Shown here piece by piece: positions 1-10,498 of a stretch of 64,000 nucleotides of DNA. The stretch spans positions 248,001 through 312,000 of the forward strand of contig JAADJZ010000015.1 of NCBI GenBank assembly GCA_011032825.1, written 5' to 3'. The stretch's first letter is position 1; each line of letters starts with the position of its first letter. Source of the stretch: Massariosphaeria phaeospora. Lineage: Eukaryota > Ascomycota > Dothideomycetes > Pleosporales. The notes under the pieces are model-generated. The model saw nothing but the letters and a program-made list of their open reading frames with translations, searched no databases and was not told where the DNA came from. The translations under genes were made by a program, and so were the position numbers.

Positions 1-216
1 GACGAGACGCGGAGGTACTGGGAGGAGCACGACGGCGAGGACGGCACGCGGCCTGACGACGACGACATGAATATGGTGGATGTGGCGGAGGGCAAGGGCG
101 TGCGGCGGAAGATCATCGGCCGGAGGAGACGGGCGAATGGCTCGGCTGCTACGGGGGCTGGTGGTGGTGGCGGTGTTAGTCCCATGGACACGAATGGTGT
201 TGCGGCTGCTGGGTAA
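1..216 (+). CDS. C-terminal end of an unidentified protein (5' truncated by window edge)
   Basis: An open frame runs from the first base to a TAA at 214-216 and gives the last 71 residues of a protein. The visible part is an acidic patch (DDDDMNM), then a strongly basic patch (RRKIIGRRRR) at about residues 35-46, then a Gly/Ala/Ser-rich tail. The basic patch could be a nuclear localisation signal, but that is inference. Codons are GC-rich at third positions, as in neighbouring genes, and T-rich DNA follows the stop. I do not recognise the family, and the upstream part lies outside the window. Confidence 0.55.
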   Translation, partial: DETRRYWEEHDGEDGTRPDDDDMNMVDVAEGKGVRRKIIGRRRRANGSAATGAGGGGGVSPMDTNGVAAAG

Positions 217-1832
217 AGAGGTTTTTTAAACCCGAGTTTTCTCTCCTATTACGGATGGATGGGTGTTTTTTTTATGTTTCTGGCAAGGCGGGTAAGGTGG
301 ATCGAATGGGATGGGATCGGATCGGATTCATGAAACTGAACTGAACTGAACTGAATTGTTTTGCACTTTTGAGTTGATGATGGGCTGGCTTATATGGATA
401 CACGCAGAATTTGAAAGCCGTCAGTGTCAGTAGAGGGGAGTGAGCGAACGAGTGAAAGGAGAGTGAGTGAGTGAGTGCATGGCGGTACTGGGTGGTTTTT
501 AGCTTGTTTGTTTAACCCCTTTTTGTTTGTTGGGGGCAGGGCGGGCTTTTGATGGTGCTGCTGCTGCTTCTTAGGTACTACTCTTTTTTCTTCTCGGAAT
601 GAACTTACTGCTGCCGTTGTGAAAGGTTTTTGGTTTCTTGTTCTGCGTTTTTGAGTGGTTGAGTGGTGCGGGAGAGGGAGGGAGGCAAAGTGAAAGTGAA
701 GTACGGTTTTGGGTAGGGCGCGGTGGGTTGAAGGGTGTGGAGAAGAGGAGATGTAGAGAGGGAGAGGGAAGAGAAGGGCAGAATAAGTGTATGTGTATGT
801 TTTTTCTTATGCGTAAACTAGTTTATCTTAGAAAGACGCCTAGCTAACACTCTTCTAAGCTGGCCATTTCGTTCTCTTCGGCGGACAAACCATATACGTA
901 GTCTACCTCATCCATCCCATTCTTTCTATCTATCTATCCATCTATCTCTTAATCTGTGTATGCTCTTCTCCTCTCTCCTCCCTGTACCTATATAGCACTA
1001 TATAGTATCTACAATGCGCAGTTTGGTTTGAACTTTGCACGCACTGTGTTTTTGTGCATGTGTGGGGCGATAGGGCGATGGGGCGATGCGGGGCGTGAGA
1101 TTGCTGAGGGAGCTTGGCTGGGGGATGGTGGAGGGGAGGAGGAGGGGAGGAGGGGGTTGGGAATATATACCTGCCTACTCCCCTTCTTACGCTCACTCCT
1201 CCCACACTCTCTACTATCCTATTGAGCAGTACCGCCAAACCGGCTTGGTAGTTTTGTGGAACTGTCGGTATTACCTAGTACGATCTACTGGATACAGTAG
1301 GGCGTTGTGCCGACGGTGTAGAGCTCGATGGGTGGTGTTGGTATGGGGTGTGCTGGCTGGAGGATGGGGGGAGTGGGTGGCTGGATGTGGTAGGGGGGTG
1401 GACGATATGTGGTAGTGGATTGGGTTGGGTCTACTACATGTGTAAAGTTGGGAGAGGGGGCGCCTGATTTGGCAGTTCAATTCAGTTCCGTTCAATCCAG
1501 CCTGCGCACCTATATGTTTAAATAGAGATGATATTGTTTGGAATGTAGGTAACATTTAGATACACTGTGTTAGACCGAGTCGAGTTGAATTGAGTGAAAA
1601 GAAAGTATCAAGGGAAGAAGCAGTGTAACCGACTAAAACAAGGTGCTTGATCTGTATGGTAAAAGCCGTGGCTCATGAAGCTGCCAATGTATCTGCCTAG
1701 CTCACTGACCTGTTCGTCCCTCGTGTTCGGTGCTTCGGGGTGGATTGTTGAGTCACTTTTTGTGGTAGCAGATCCGACGTGCCGTAAGCTCCAGCTGCCC
1801 ATGATGTCCACCTTCTTCACCTTCAGAGACCC
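217..1832. other. Long intergenic/3'-UTR stretch with no supported gene
   Basis: T- and G-rich low-complexity DNA follows the stop of the first gene. It holds runs such as gagtgagtgagtgagtg near 461-478 and an imperfect CTAT tetranucleotide tract near 926-948. Open frames of 60-118 codons occur on both strands, but none shows family motifs or codon bias. The part next to 1833 is probably the 3' UTR of the leftward gene that ends there. Confidence 0.6.
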
Positions 1833-2153
1833 TCACTTGCTTCCCTCGTTCGCCTCTCCCGTCCTCGGCTTCGAGTGGTTGATATGGCGTGTACGAGGAA
1901 TTGGCACTCCCAACATATCGGTCATGTGGGCGTTGTTTTCGGACTTCATGTCGCAGAGATTTCCAACGACTTGTTCCACCCTCTGGGGGTCAGCTTCCTC
2001 TTTTGCACCAGCGGCCTCGCGTTCGATTTGAGCCTTGACGATTTCTTGCTCGAAGAGGATCCATTTGATCATAGCCGGTGTCATGGGTGGCAATTCAACA
2101 CGGGCGTCTTCCATGGAAGGGCGGCTCCCGTCTTGAGTGGCGTTGTTGGTCAT
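1833..2153 (-). CDS. Small helical hypothetical protein (106 aa)
   Basis: The frame runs from ATG at 2153 to TGA at 1835-1833 without an intron. The open frame extends further upstream, but only as simple repeats with no ATG, so this Met is the best start. Residues about 25-85 look helical and charged (TPAMIKWILFEQEIVKAQ, then EEADPQRVEQVVGNLCDMK). No signal peptide or membrane segment is visible. I do not recognise a family. The sequence at the stop (AAGTGAGG) could also be a splice donor, in which case the protein would continue through an intron. The leader at 2195-2262 is a degenerate direct repeat. Confidence 0.5.
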   Translation of the reverse strand: MTNNATQDGSRPSMEDARVELPPMTPAMIKWILFEQEIVKAQIEREAAGAKEEADPQRVEQVVGNLCDMKSENNAHMTDMLGVPIPRTRHINHSKPRTGEANEGSK

Positions 2154-2194
2154 GGTGAGCTCGTGGGATGGGGAGGCTCGAGAGTCCGAAGGTG

Positions 2195-2262
2195 AGGTTG
2201 AGTGTCGAGAGTTGGGTGTAGGGAGTTGAGTGCAGAGAGTCGAGTGTAGAGAGTTGGGGGTA
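2195..2262. repeat. Degenerate short tandem repeat in the leader of the small gene
   Basis: Variants of gagttgagtg / gagagtcgagtg follow one another about every 13-14 bases. The array lies directly upstream of the ATG at 2153, so it probably sits in the 5' leader or core promoter. Confidence 0.6.
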
Positions 2263-2957
2263 GATATTAATTGTCGTGGCGGCGGTGGGAACGAGAACCG
2301 AATGGCGGTGTATACGTCATGACGCTCCGACACTGACTTTGCGGTCAGTATCCACTCGCACCGGGAGGAGCGGTGAAAGTACGAATTGAGAGGCCACGCT
2401 AGTGCAGCGGAATCGGGTTCACACCACTCCTCCAATAACTTATACTATTCCAGGCTCAAGGCAGAATACCCCCCGAAATCGGCATCCCTCGTTGCACTTA
2501 TCGGCGCTGTTGACATTACATAGTATGCTAGATACAGTAGTGCTTTGTAAGGACAAAGGTAACAGGTTTGCCTGTTGCTAAGATCTCCTATACTGTCAAG
2601 AGGATTGCCCAAAGTCTATCTAAATCAGCAACAAACTATGCTAGGGTGACGCGGATACCAGATGAGAGATGAAACACTGCGGCGCCACAGAGCAGATTTG
2701 GAGACAGGATATTGTGCCATCGTAGCTAGTGCACCTCAAGGGGAGAAAAGATAGGCTCAAGACTCGTTGATGACATCTTGTTTACATGACCAACTTTGAA
2801 CTTTGAACTTGATGACTGGATATGGCTGGAAATGGCTGGTAGATAAAATTGATACTGAACCCCAAAGCTTTATGATATCGCCCCTCCCTCCTCTTGAATG
2901 TTTTGCAGTATAGGCCCCGGCTTCGGTACCATCATGCGCCGCTACGTAGCGCTACCG
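2263..2957. other. Intergenic region, nothing recognised
   Basis: This is ordinary mixed-composition DNA between the small gene (leftward) and the 3' end of the leftward F-box gene. I see no frame with family motifs and no RNA gene. Confidence 0.5.
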
Positions 2958-4442
2958 CTACCGCGGCGCCTCCCTCCACCTCTCCATCTTCATCCTCGCC
3001 TTGTCCTCGCTATTCGCCCACCACCAGATCATCCACCGGACAATCGGCCAGTGCTTGTCAAATATGTCCGTAACCTCTAGTAGCCCCTCCCCGCGCCGCA
3101 TATACAAGGAGTGCACTCTCTGCTTCAGATACTCGTCTAGGCATTCGTTAACGCAGTAGAGAGACCCTGTCGGGACACGGCGCGCGTAAGCGGGAGCTGG
3201 ACTGCGGGCGGTTTGGGTAATAGTCGAGCGCTCGAAGAGTCGGAGTATGTGGATGGAGCGCAGGGTTATGGCTTGGTGGAGGCGCGTGGCATTGTAGGGT
3301 CCGCTGTTGTTGAGTGATATGCCTGCATGGAAGCGGACCGAGTTGTGGTGGGGTCGGAGGTAACATTGTGTGGATTTGGGAAAGTGGAGCTCAGGGTAGG
3401 GTGGCCTACGCTGCAATTTGGATCGGATGACGAGATCGATTATGTCTGGGGGTTGCAAATAGGTTTGACCTGCGACGAGAAAGAGTTGGAGGAAACGAGC
3501 ACAGTAGATGGGGTCCTTGTCCATTTGCGAGGGAAACGTGAGAGGCAGCGTAGAAGAGTCTTGGTCAGCTAGGGCATGTCCGTGCAGTGGCAGAAGGTGA
3601 TGATATAGAAACTGGAAGACGGAATATCGATCCAGCTCATCCAGAAGCGGTGTCTCGGTCTGGCCTTCCAACGTTTCTCGCCAACCTTCCAGAAGTAGCA
3701 GTGGCGCCCGAAGCTCATCAGGGGTGGCAGAAAATTCGAAATTGGTGAGCACCCAGCGGATCTCGTTCAGAAGCCAGATATATGTGACCGCAGCGTGGAA
3801 GCGACCCCTGTAATCATCGTTAAGACTTGTATACGACTCAGTTTCCCGCCATGCCCGGGCGGGAATCCCGCCGTCTCGGAATTCCTCCTCGGCGGCCTTG
3901 AGCTTCTCGTAGGCGCGAACGAAGTGGTTTGGCCTTGTTCTGTAGCGATTGTCGTCTGCTACGAGGAAGTCTTGATCTCTCAGTTGCCTATCGAGCCATA
4001 AGTCCTGGAGCTCATGTAGACCCTGCCACCGAGCTAGGACCTCGTGGACGTAGTCATCAGGGAGCTGCTCAACAACGGAGGACGGCTGTTCTGGGCGAAG
4101 CCTGATAATATAATCTAGCGTCATCTCCCATACATTGAGGGATGTCGGATCAATTGTCCAGCTGGGAGCCAAGGGAGTAGGCCGTATAGGTCCGCCACCT
4201 GTTTGAAGGTACTGGACCATGTCTCTATGCATGGCAGTCATCCCGCAAAGCTGTATATCGAATCTGTGATATAGGGAGTTTCGGATAACAGAGCGCATGA
4301 CGTCCGTGTAGGTTCGTTCAACTTGAACGGCCCGGTAAGTGGTTTTACATGTCCGTGCAAGGTGGTGGACATCATCGATACTGCTTACGCAACGGAAAAT
4401 TTGTTGTAGAAGCTCCACGGGAAGGTCTGTTAGCAAAAGCAT
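2958..4442 (-). CDS. F-box domain protein (494 aa)
   Basis: A single open frame runs from ATG 4442-4440. Residues about 3-42 form an F-box (LTDLPVELLQQIFRCVSSID, followed by the conserved LARTCKTTYRAV helix). This motif binds Skp1 and makes such proteins substrate adaptors of SCF ubiquitin ligases. The remaining 450 residues are helical and Trp/Arg-rich, with no visible WD40, LRR or Kelch repeats, so the substrate is unknown. This matches the large class of fungal F-box proteins that have a divergent, uncharacterised C-terminal region. No intron is needed. The C-terminal lysine/arginine-rich end (EDKARMKMERWRE) is unremarkable. The gene is divergent from TAF10 across a 906-base gap. Confidence 0.8.
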   Translation of the reverse strand: MLLLTDLPVELLQQIFRCVSSIDDVHHLARTCKTTYRAVQVERTYTDVMRSVIRNSLYHRFDIQLCGMTAMHRDMVQYLQTGGGPIRPTPLAPSWTIDPTSLNVWEMTLDYIIRLRPEQPSSVVEQLPDDYVHEVLARWQGLHELQDLWLDRQLRDQDFLVADDNRYRTRPNHFVRAYEKLKAAEEEFRDGGIPARAWRETESYTSLNDDYRGRFHAAVTYIWLLNEIRWVLTNFEFSATPDELRAPLLLLEGWRETLEGQTETPLLDELDRYSVFQFLYHHLLPLHGHALADQDSSTLPLTFPSQMDKDPIYCARFLQLFLVAGQTYLQPPDIIDLVIRSKLQRRPPYPELHFPKSTQCYLRPHHNSVRFHAGISLNNSGPYNATRLHQAITLRSIHILRLFERSTITQTARSPAPAYARRVPTGSLYCVNECLDEYLKQRVHSLYMRRGEGLLEVTDIFDKHWPIVRWMIWWWANSEDKARMKMERWREAPR

Positions 4443-5348
4443 TGTGGTTCTCTAGAGAGTGGTAGGTATGCCGGTAGAGAATGTAATATTGGTAGCAACA
4501 GAGAATTTGGTGTGTGTTGTAGTGGATTTCAACAGGTTCGGGCACGTGGATTTGTTGATACAGCGTCCGTAGTTGATATTCCCGTTGAACTAGGGCGACG
4601 GCGGGACCGAACCACGAGTTACTTAATAATGCACAATCTGCAGATGTGATCGCACGGCAGTACCTGGTTATCAGTCAAGCTGCCATTGAGGGGTCCCGTC
4701 AGATGTGGTGGAGACAGCGGAAGAACGGAGACTGGCTTGAGAACTATGTGACGACGAGAAGGACAGGAGATATGAGGCGGTGGAGTGTGAATGCGGTCGA
4801 CGTCGGTAAGGCTAGGGAGTTGTGAGAAGTAGGTGAAGCTCAGCAGGAGCCGCGAAGTCCTTTTATAGGTACTTGCGAAGGTGATTTCAGCGTTGACTAT
4901 AAGGGCAATCGTGTAGACTACAGCTGACCAAAGAAGAGGGCAATTCTGCTTTAGTTGGGGCCTACGGCCGCCCGGGGTGTTTGTCAGATGAAGCGGACAA
5001 ACCTCCTTCCAGCGAGGGCGAGTGTGATGACTTCACCCGGCGTTGGAGACGTGCAAGCTCGAGGGATCGATAGTGCGGTTCCGATGATAGAGGACCAGAC
5101 GTATCATTCACCCACTCAGCTCACGCCGAAAAGAAATGAGCCTCTCTCGCTATGAGCGCGCGAAAAGTGTCTTGATGTGTCGTTGGAACTGAACCTGGAA
5201 CGAATGCTCTCTCATTGGATATAAGTGGGTCCGGAGAAACTTCGGGCCAGGCATCCGCATTGCGATTGCGGAGACCGCGGCCATTGTTGGCCAACACGTT
5301 TCACCTGCCAACCCCACAGCGCCTTGAAAGAGACCGCTGACTGACGGC
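4443..5348. other. Divergent intergenic region between the F-box gene and TAF10
   Basis: This 906-base gap carries the promoters of both flanking genes. An open frame at 4955-5155 has no family motif, and I do not call it. No repeat or RNA gene is visible. Confidence 0.5.
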
Positions 5349-6088
5349 ATGACAGACAGCACGCAGCTACCGGCCGATGCCAAAATGGAGATGGCCGAGG
5401 AGCAGGACGCCGCCGTTGACGCCAATATCAACCCGAACACGACCCAACCAGACGCTATGAATCTTGACGGCGCAAATGACGCAGAGCCGCCAACAAGGAA
5501 CGGAACCGCCAATGGCAACAGCAACGGAGTCGTAGATGGGGCCACCTCCCTCGAGGCGAGGATACCGGCAAAGAAGGATGCCACCCTGCGCGAGTTCCTA
5601 GCTAAAATGGACGACTACGCGCCGATTGTACGTCTCACCCCACGTGCCGGTAAGACCTACACTGACATGCAGCTTAGATTCCCGATGCCGTAACGAACTT
5701 CTATCTTACAAAGGCTGGCCTGCCCCCACCACCCCAGACATCTCCCCATCTCGCCCGCTTGCTGGCACTCGCGGCCCAGAAATTCATCGCGGACATCGCC
5801 GCAGACGCATACCAGTACTCACGCATCCGCTCGTCAAATACTACAAGCAACAACCCCATGGGCGGATTAGCTGGCGCCGCAGGACCTCAAGGCGCGGCAG
5901 CACCAGGCGGAGCACAGGGTAGTAAAGCCGACCAAGCCAAGGGCTTGAATCTGGGTGCACCGAGGCCGGGTTACGGTGGTGGCGGACAAGGCGGAAGTCA
6001 AGGCCGTACCGTACTCACCATGGAAGATCTGGGTATGGCCGTTGGTGAATATGGCGTTAACATCAAGCGCGGGGAGTTCTACCGTTAA
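5349..6088 (+). CDS. taf10: TFIID/SAGA subunit TAF10 (229 aa, one intron)
   Basis: Exons are 5349-5627 and 5678-6088; the 50-base intron starts GTACGT and ends CTTAG. The join restores the TAF10 histone-fold signature at residues about 80-115 ([14 protein letters not shown] then [15 protein letters not shown]). TAF10 is a histone-fold protein shared by TFIID and SAGA; its partners in yeast are Taf3, Taf8 and Spt7. The N-terminal 78 residues are acidic and Asn/Gly-rich. A Gly/Ala/Gln-rich insert of about 50 residues (around 150-200) interrupts the fold before the final conserved helix ending [14 protein letters not shown]. Such inserts are common in fungal TAF10. The protein is nuclear. The gene is convergent with the uS19m gene. 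Confidence 0.93.
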
Positions 6089-6476
6089 AGGGTTGGTCTT
6101 GATGGTGTATCGGCTTCGCAGCCTTCACACATTAAACTACCGGCCTACGGCACGCGATGGTGGCCACGAGACACCTCGTTCCCACTGGGAGAAACGGAGA
6201 GCATGGCGGCGTTCACATTCAACTTTCCAAGCAAGCATCATCGGCGTTGGTTATTCTGGATTTAAGGCGCGTGGCAGGCACTCGGGGTACTCAGAGATAA
6301 TGTTCCGTGCAGGGATGTATCGCATTTGTACAATGGCAGTACATGAGAGGTCATAGAAATCTCGCAATGATACCCAGACTCCCATTGATGCATGATGACC
6401 CCACTCTACTTGTTCTTTGTCTGTTTGTACGTGAAGTTCTTCCTAGTTCTAGAGAGCAGCATTAGCCATACGCCCT
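6089..6476. other. Convergent 3' region between TAF10 and uS19m
   Basis: These 388 bases hold the 3' UTRs of two convergent genes. Frames here are short and lack motifs. Confidence 0.5.
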
Positions 6477-6874
6477 CTAATTCGAGCGCAGGTCGCTAGG
6501 TCTGTACAACAGTCCGGACAGGCTGTTCACATACGGTGCAAATTCTCCTAGCTTGTGTCCGACCATGTCTTCCGTTATTGTGACATCGAGGTAGTTTTTG
6601 CCATTGTGGATTTGGAACTTCAGGCCAACAAAGTTGGGTAGTATCGTCGCCGAGCGCGCTTGGGTTTTGATCGGAGCAACTCGTTCGCCTGGTTTGGACC
6701 GTACGATGGGGAGGCTATCGATGTTCGGTGAGTTGGAGGCGGAGTTGCGCTGGGGCGAACACCTACGGGAGGATGTTGGGACCTGTGTGAAGCGTCAGTA
6801 TGAATATATGTCTTGAGCGCGTATTTGTTACCTTTCCACACTGACCGCGCACAAAGCGCCCGCGTCGGGATCAT
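6477..6874 (-). CDS. rsm19: Mitochondrial small-subunit ribosomal protein uS19m (98 aa, two introns)
   Basis: Exons on the minus strand are 6874-6832, 6782-6767 and 6714-6477. The introns are 49 and 52 bases (GTAACA..CACAG and GTAGGT..GATAG). The middle exon is only 16 bases, but it is needed to give the family N-terminus RSVWKGPNILPLPIVR. The last exon carries the diagnostic S19 core: [20 protein letters not shown], then [20 protein letters not shown] and EFAP. S19 binds 16S-like rRNA in the head of the small subunit. The length matches fungal mitochondrial S19. An upstream in-frame TTG was rejected in favour of ATG 6874. The gene is head-to-head with MRE11, with a 273-base shared promoter. 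Confidence 0.9.
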
Positions 6875-7147
6875 AGCGAAGTGCAATGCTGGAGGTGAGG
6901 TTGGCCTGCATCCCGACTCGGTTTAGCAAATTCGCGAGCCCGGGCGGATCATCATCACGTGAATGCGGGTCACCGGAAAGTCTTGGCGCTAGGCGGAAGT
7001 GGTCCCGCGCGTCGCGCCGACCTGAAAGACGTATGACTGCCACTCACTCCTAGCTTTTCCTGAGTAGTGGAGGGGAAGTGCTGTACCAAAGTTTACTACA
7101 GCAGAGAACTAAGTGCATGCGCATCCAAGCATATCTCCTCTTCCATC

Positions 7148-9690
7148 ATGCCACCACGGGCCGCGCCGAGAGGTAGTCCCTCTGCACTCAGGTTATACCT
7201 TCATGCGCTAATTGGATAACCTCAGGCGCCGATACCATTCGGGTACTCCTAGCTACAGACAATCACGTCGGTTACAATGAACGCGATTCCGAACGCCACG
7301 ATGATAGTTGGAAGACGTTCCATGAGATCATGTCTCTAGCAAAGGAGCACGATGTGGATATGGTGCTGCATGCAGGGGACCTATTCCATGAAAACAAACC
7401 GTCGAGGAAAGCCATGTATCAAGTTATGCGGTCGCTGAGAATGAATTGTTTGGGCGACAAGCCTTGCGAGTTAGAGATGCTGAGCGATGCTAGTGAGAAC
7501 TTTGGAGGGTGTGTGCACGACAAATTACTTCTGTTGTATATGGTGCTAACTGACGTTGCTAGCGTCTTTGATCATGTCAACTATGAGGACCCGGACATCA
7601 ATGTTGCCATACCGGTATTTGCAATCCACGGAAATCACGATGATCCATCTGGGGTATGCGGTCCTGGAATAACTCGTTGGGAGTTCTATCTGACAGACAC
7701 TAGGAAGGCTCGTTTTCGCCCCTCGATCTGCTCCAAGTATCTGGTTTAGTGAACTATTACGGTCGAGCCTCTGATGCTGATGACGTCTCCATAAAACCGG
7801 TGCTTCTGCAGAAGGGAGGGACAAAGTTAGCACTATACGGTCTCAGCAATGTGCGGGACGAGCGCTTGTTCCGCACTTGGAGGGATGGAAAGGTCAAGTT
7901 CTTCCAGCCCGGCACGCAGAAGGATGAATGGTTCAACTTGATGAGTGTGCACCAGAACCAGTAAGTCGTTAACCGAGTTTACAGCTCCGAAGGTTTTCTA
8001 ACCCGTCACAGTCATGCATATACACCAACTAGTTATCTCCCGGAAAACTTTCTCCCAGAGTTTCTTGACCTCATTATCTGGGGTCATGAACATGAATGCC
8101 TCATTGAACCGAGATACAATCCCGAGATGGGGTTTCACGTCATACAACCGGGTTCTTCTATTGCCACTTCTCTCATGCCAGGAGAAGCTGTGCCTAAGCA
8201 CGTCGCTATCTTGAGCATCACCGGGAAAGAATTTACAACCGAAGCTATACGTCTGAAAACCGTGCGACCTTTCGTAATGAAAGAAATTGTACTCGCAGAT
8301 GAGCGAGAAATCAAGGAGAAGCAGGTATGGAGGATGAGCGACAACCGCAACAAGATTAGCGAGCATCTCGAGAAGATCGTCCACGGCCTTATCGAAGAAG
8401 CGAGACGCGAATGGCTAGAAGTTCAGGACGATCGTGTAGAAGGCGAGGATATTGAAGTACCCAAACCGCTCGTCCGTTTGCGAGTCGAGTACACCGCCCC
8501 GGATCCAGGCGAGTTCATTTGCGAAAATCCTCAACGCTTTTCCCGACGGTTCCAGGGTAAAGTCGCTAACACGAGTGACGTTGTGCAGTATTACAGGAAG
8601 AAGAAGGCTCCAAATCGTAAGTGCCTTTACCGCGCTCTCGGTAAATAGACTCACAGACATCTAGGTGCACTAAAGAACAACGCCGATTTACCAGACGAGT
8701 CAGTGATGGACCAACTATCTCTGGATTCAGTAAAGGTGGAAAAGCTGGTCAAGGAATTCCTGGCAGCCCAGTCACTGACAATATTACCCCAAAACTCGTT
8801 TGGCGATGCCGTGGCCCAATTCGTAGACAAGGATGACAAGCACGCCATGGAAATGTTTGTCAACGAGAGTCTGGCGAATCAGCTCAAGCATCTGATGGAG
8901 TCCAACGAAGTGGACGAAGACGACATTGTGAATGAAATGGAGGGTTATCGGACAAGGCTCGAGGAGCTGTTCGCGTCGGGCCAACTGAAGAAGAGTGTAT
9001 GTGCTCCCCTGTTATTTTGGTAAGATTTGTCTGACATGCGTACAGAAGAAGAAGCTCAAGCCGAAGCCTGATTTCTGGGATAGCGACATGGATGGTGAAT
9101 GGGCGGATCAACCAGGTGCTCTAATACATACGGATGCTGAAATGGAGGACGACGATCCACAATCAATACCTGCCAAGAAACCGGCTGCGCGTGGACGGGC
9201 CAAGGCAGTGGGAACCACTCGTGCAACAGCAAGTGCGGCTAAGAAACCCCCAGCGGCTAGAGCAGGGCGTGGCAAGAAGAAGGTCATCGAAGAAGAAGAG
9301 GAGGAGGACGACTACGACGGCGACGCAATGGTAATAGTCAGTGACGATGACGAGGAGGCGGAGGATCTCTTTGTCAGGCCCACTAAGACAACTACCAAGA
9401 AACCTGCAACAAGAGCGCCTGCACGAACTAAATCTCCGCCGAAGAAAGCGCCTGCTCGTGGGACTAGGCAAGCTGCAACCAAGCAATCGACCCTCAATTT
9501 CTCCCAGCCCTCAACCCAGCGTAGCCAAGCAACCAGGGCGCCGCGGGGTAGGAAAGCTCAGGAACCTGTATGTATTATCTTTTCGGCGTTGCTCTCATGC
9601 TAACCTTATTTGAAGAGCGACGACGAGATTTCTGACGACGATGATGCATTCGAGCCGGTCTCAACCTCCCGTAGTACAAGGAAGAGATAG
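7148..9690 (+). CDS. mre11: DNA double-strand break repair nuclease MRE11 (729 aa, seven introns)
   Basis: Exons are 7148-7172, 7226-7508, 7563-7653, 7704-7960, 8012-8616, 8665-8996, 9046-9567 and 9616-9690; all introns are 48-54 bases. The joined product carries every Mre11 phosphoesterase motif: TDNHVG (residues 19-24, metal Asp20 and His22), GDLFH (Asp60), GNHDD (Asn127, His128), a His-rich loop VHQNHHAYTP, and IWGHEHEC. Mre11 is the 3'-5' exo/endonuclease of the MRN complex with Rad50 and Nbs1, acting in break resection and checkpoint signalling. A capping region and a Rad50-binding helix follow. The C-terminal 200 residues are disordered, alternating Lys/Pro/Ala-Arg blocks with acidic blocks ([12 protein letters not shown]), and contain [10 protein letters not shown], which resembles a PIP-like or conserved Mre11 tail motif. 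The length agrees with fungal Mre11. Confidence 0.95.
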
Positions 9691-10498
9691 TTACCGAGTA
9701 GGGGGGTATATATGTAGTGTAAGGGTGTGGAGGCTCAAGGACGATGTGTGCATAGCCTAGGCGTATAGTATGATATCCAGACGATGACCGCGGGACATTA
9801 GAAGTACGCTGTTTCAATCACAAGCAACCGCGTTGCCTGTGACCGATTTTGATAGTGTTAGATGCTCTCTGAAGCAACAGGCTTTGGCGCAACAGCTTAT
9901 GGTCTTAGGTCCTGCTTGTTTCTATTCTCGGACTGGTCTGGTCAAGAGGTTCTGTTACGCTTGCGTCCACCGCTCTTTCCCAGCCAACCGGCGACCGGAA
10001 GGCAGCCGCATTTCGGCGGCCGTCCACCGCTCTGACTCTCACGATGCTCATCTATCCTTCTCCTCTTCCGTCTCGACTCTCGTTCTTCTCCTGCCACCAT
10101 CACGATGGCCCAGATTCGGGGGAGGAGCGTCGCAATGCAGCCTGGGCCTATATCCTTCGCCTCGGCCGCGTCCTCCATCTCTCACACACTCATTTGTCTG
10201 CCATCTTCTTGTTCCATCCGTCTTCTTTCGTCATTGCTGCTCTTCGGCTGTTGGATAGCTGCCACTCGTTCGTTCTGCACGTCACCATCAGCTTTGAGGT
10301 ACGTTGGCCTCCCTGCCATCCCTCGAGACGCTGCTGGCCTTGGGTGGATGCACTGACAATGCTAGGATATTCGCATCACACCCATCTCACAACTCGCTGC
10401 TTGTCTGGATCAAGTGCTCGTTGGTCTCTGCCGCTGCCCCTTTCGTCGATACGAACATCAAATCGTCGCACATCCAGCGGGGTGGGGATACACGCATC
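9691..10498. promoter_or_regulatory. Leader and promoter of the downstream gene, with upstream ORFs and a likely 5'-UTR intron
   Basis: The stretch is CT-rich, typical of fungal leaders. It contains several out-of-frame upstream ATGs (for example 10044 and 10105). A good intron candidate lies at 10299-10365: GTACGT donor, CTGAC branch, GCTAG acceptor. The intron would lie in the 5' UTR, because no coding frame with family motifs crosses it. The first part is also the 3' UTR of MRE11. Confidence 0.4.

Noticed and set aside
4955..5155. 66-codon frame upstream of TAF10
   Set aside because: No motif, no splice-supported extension, and it lies in a promoter interval.
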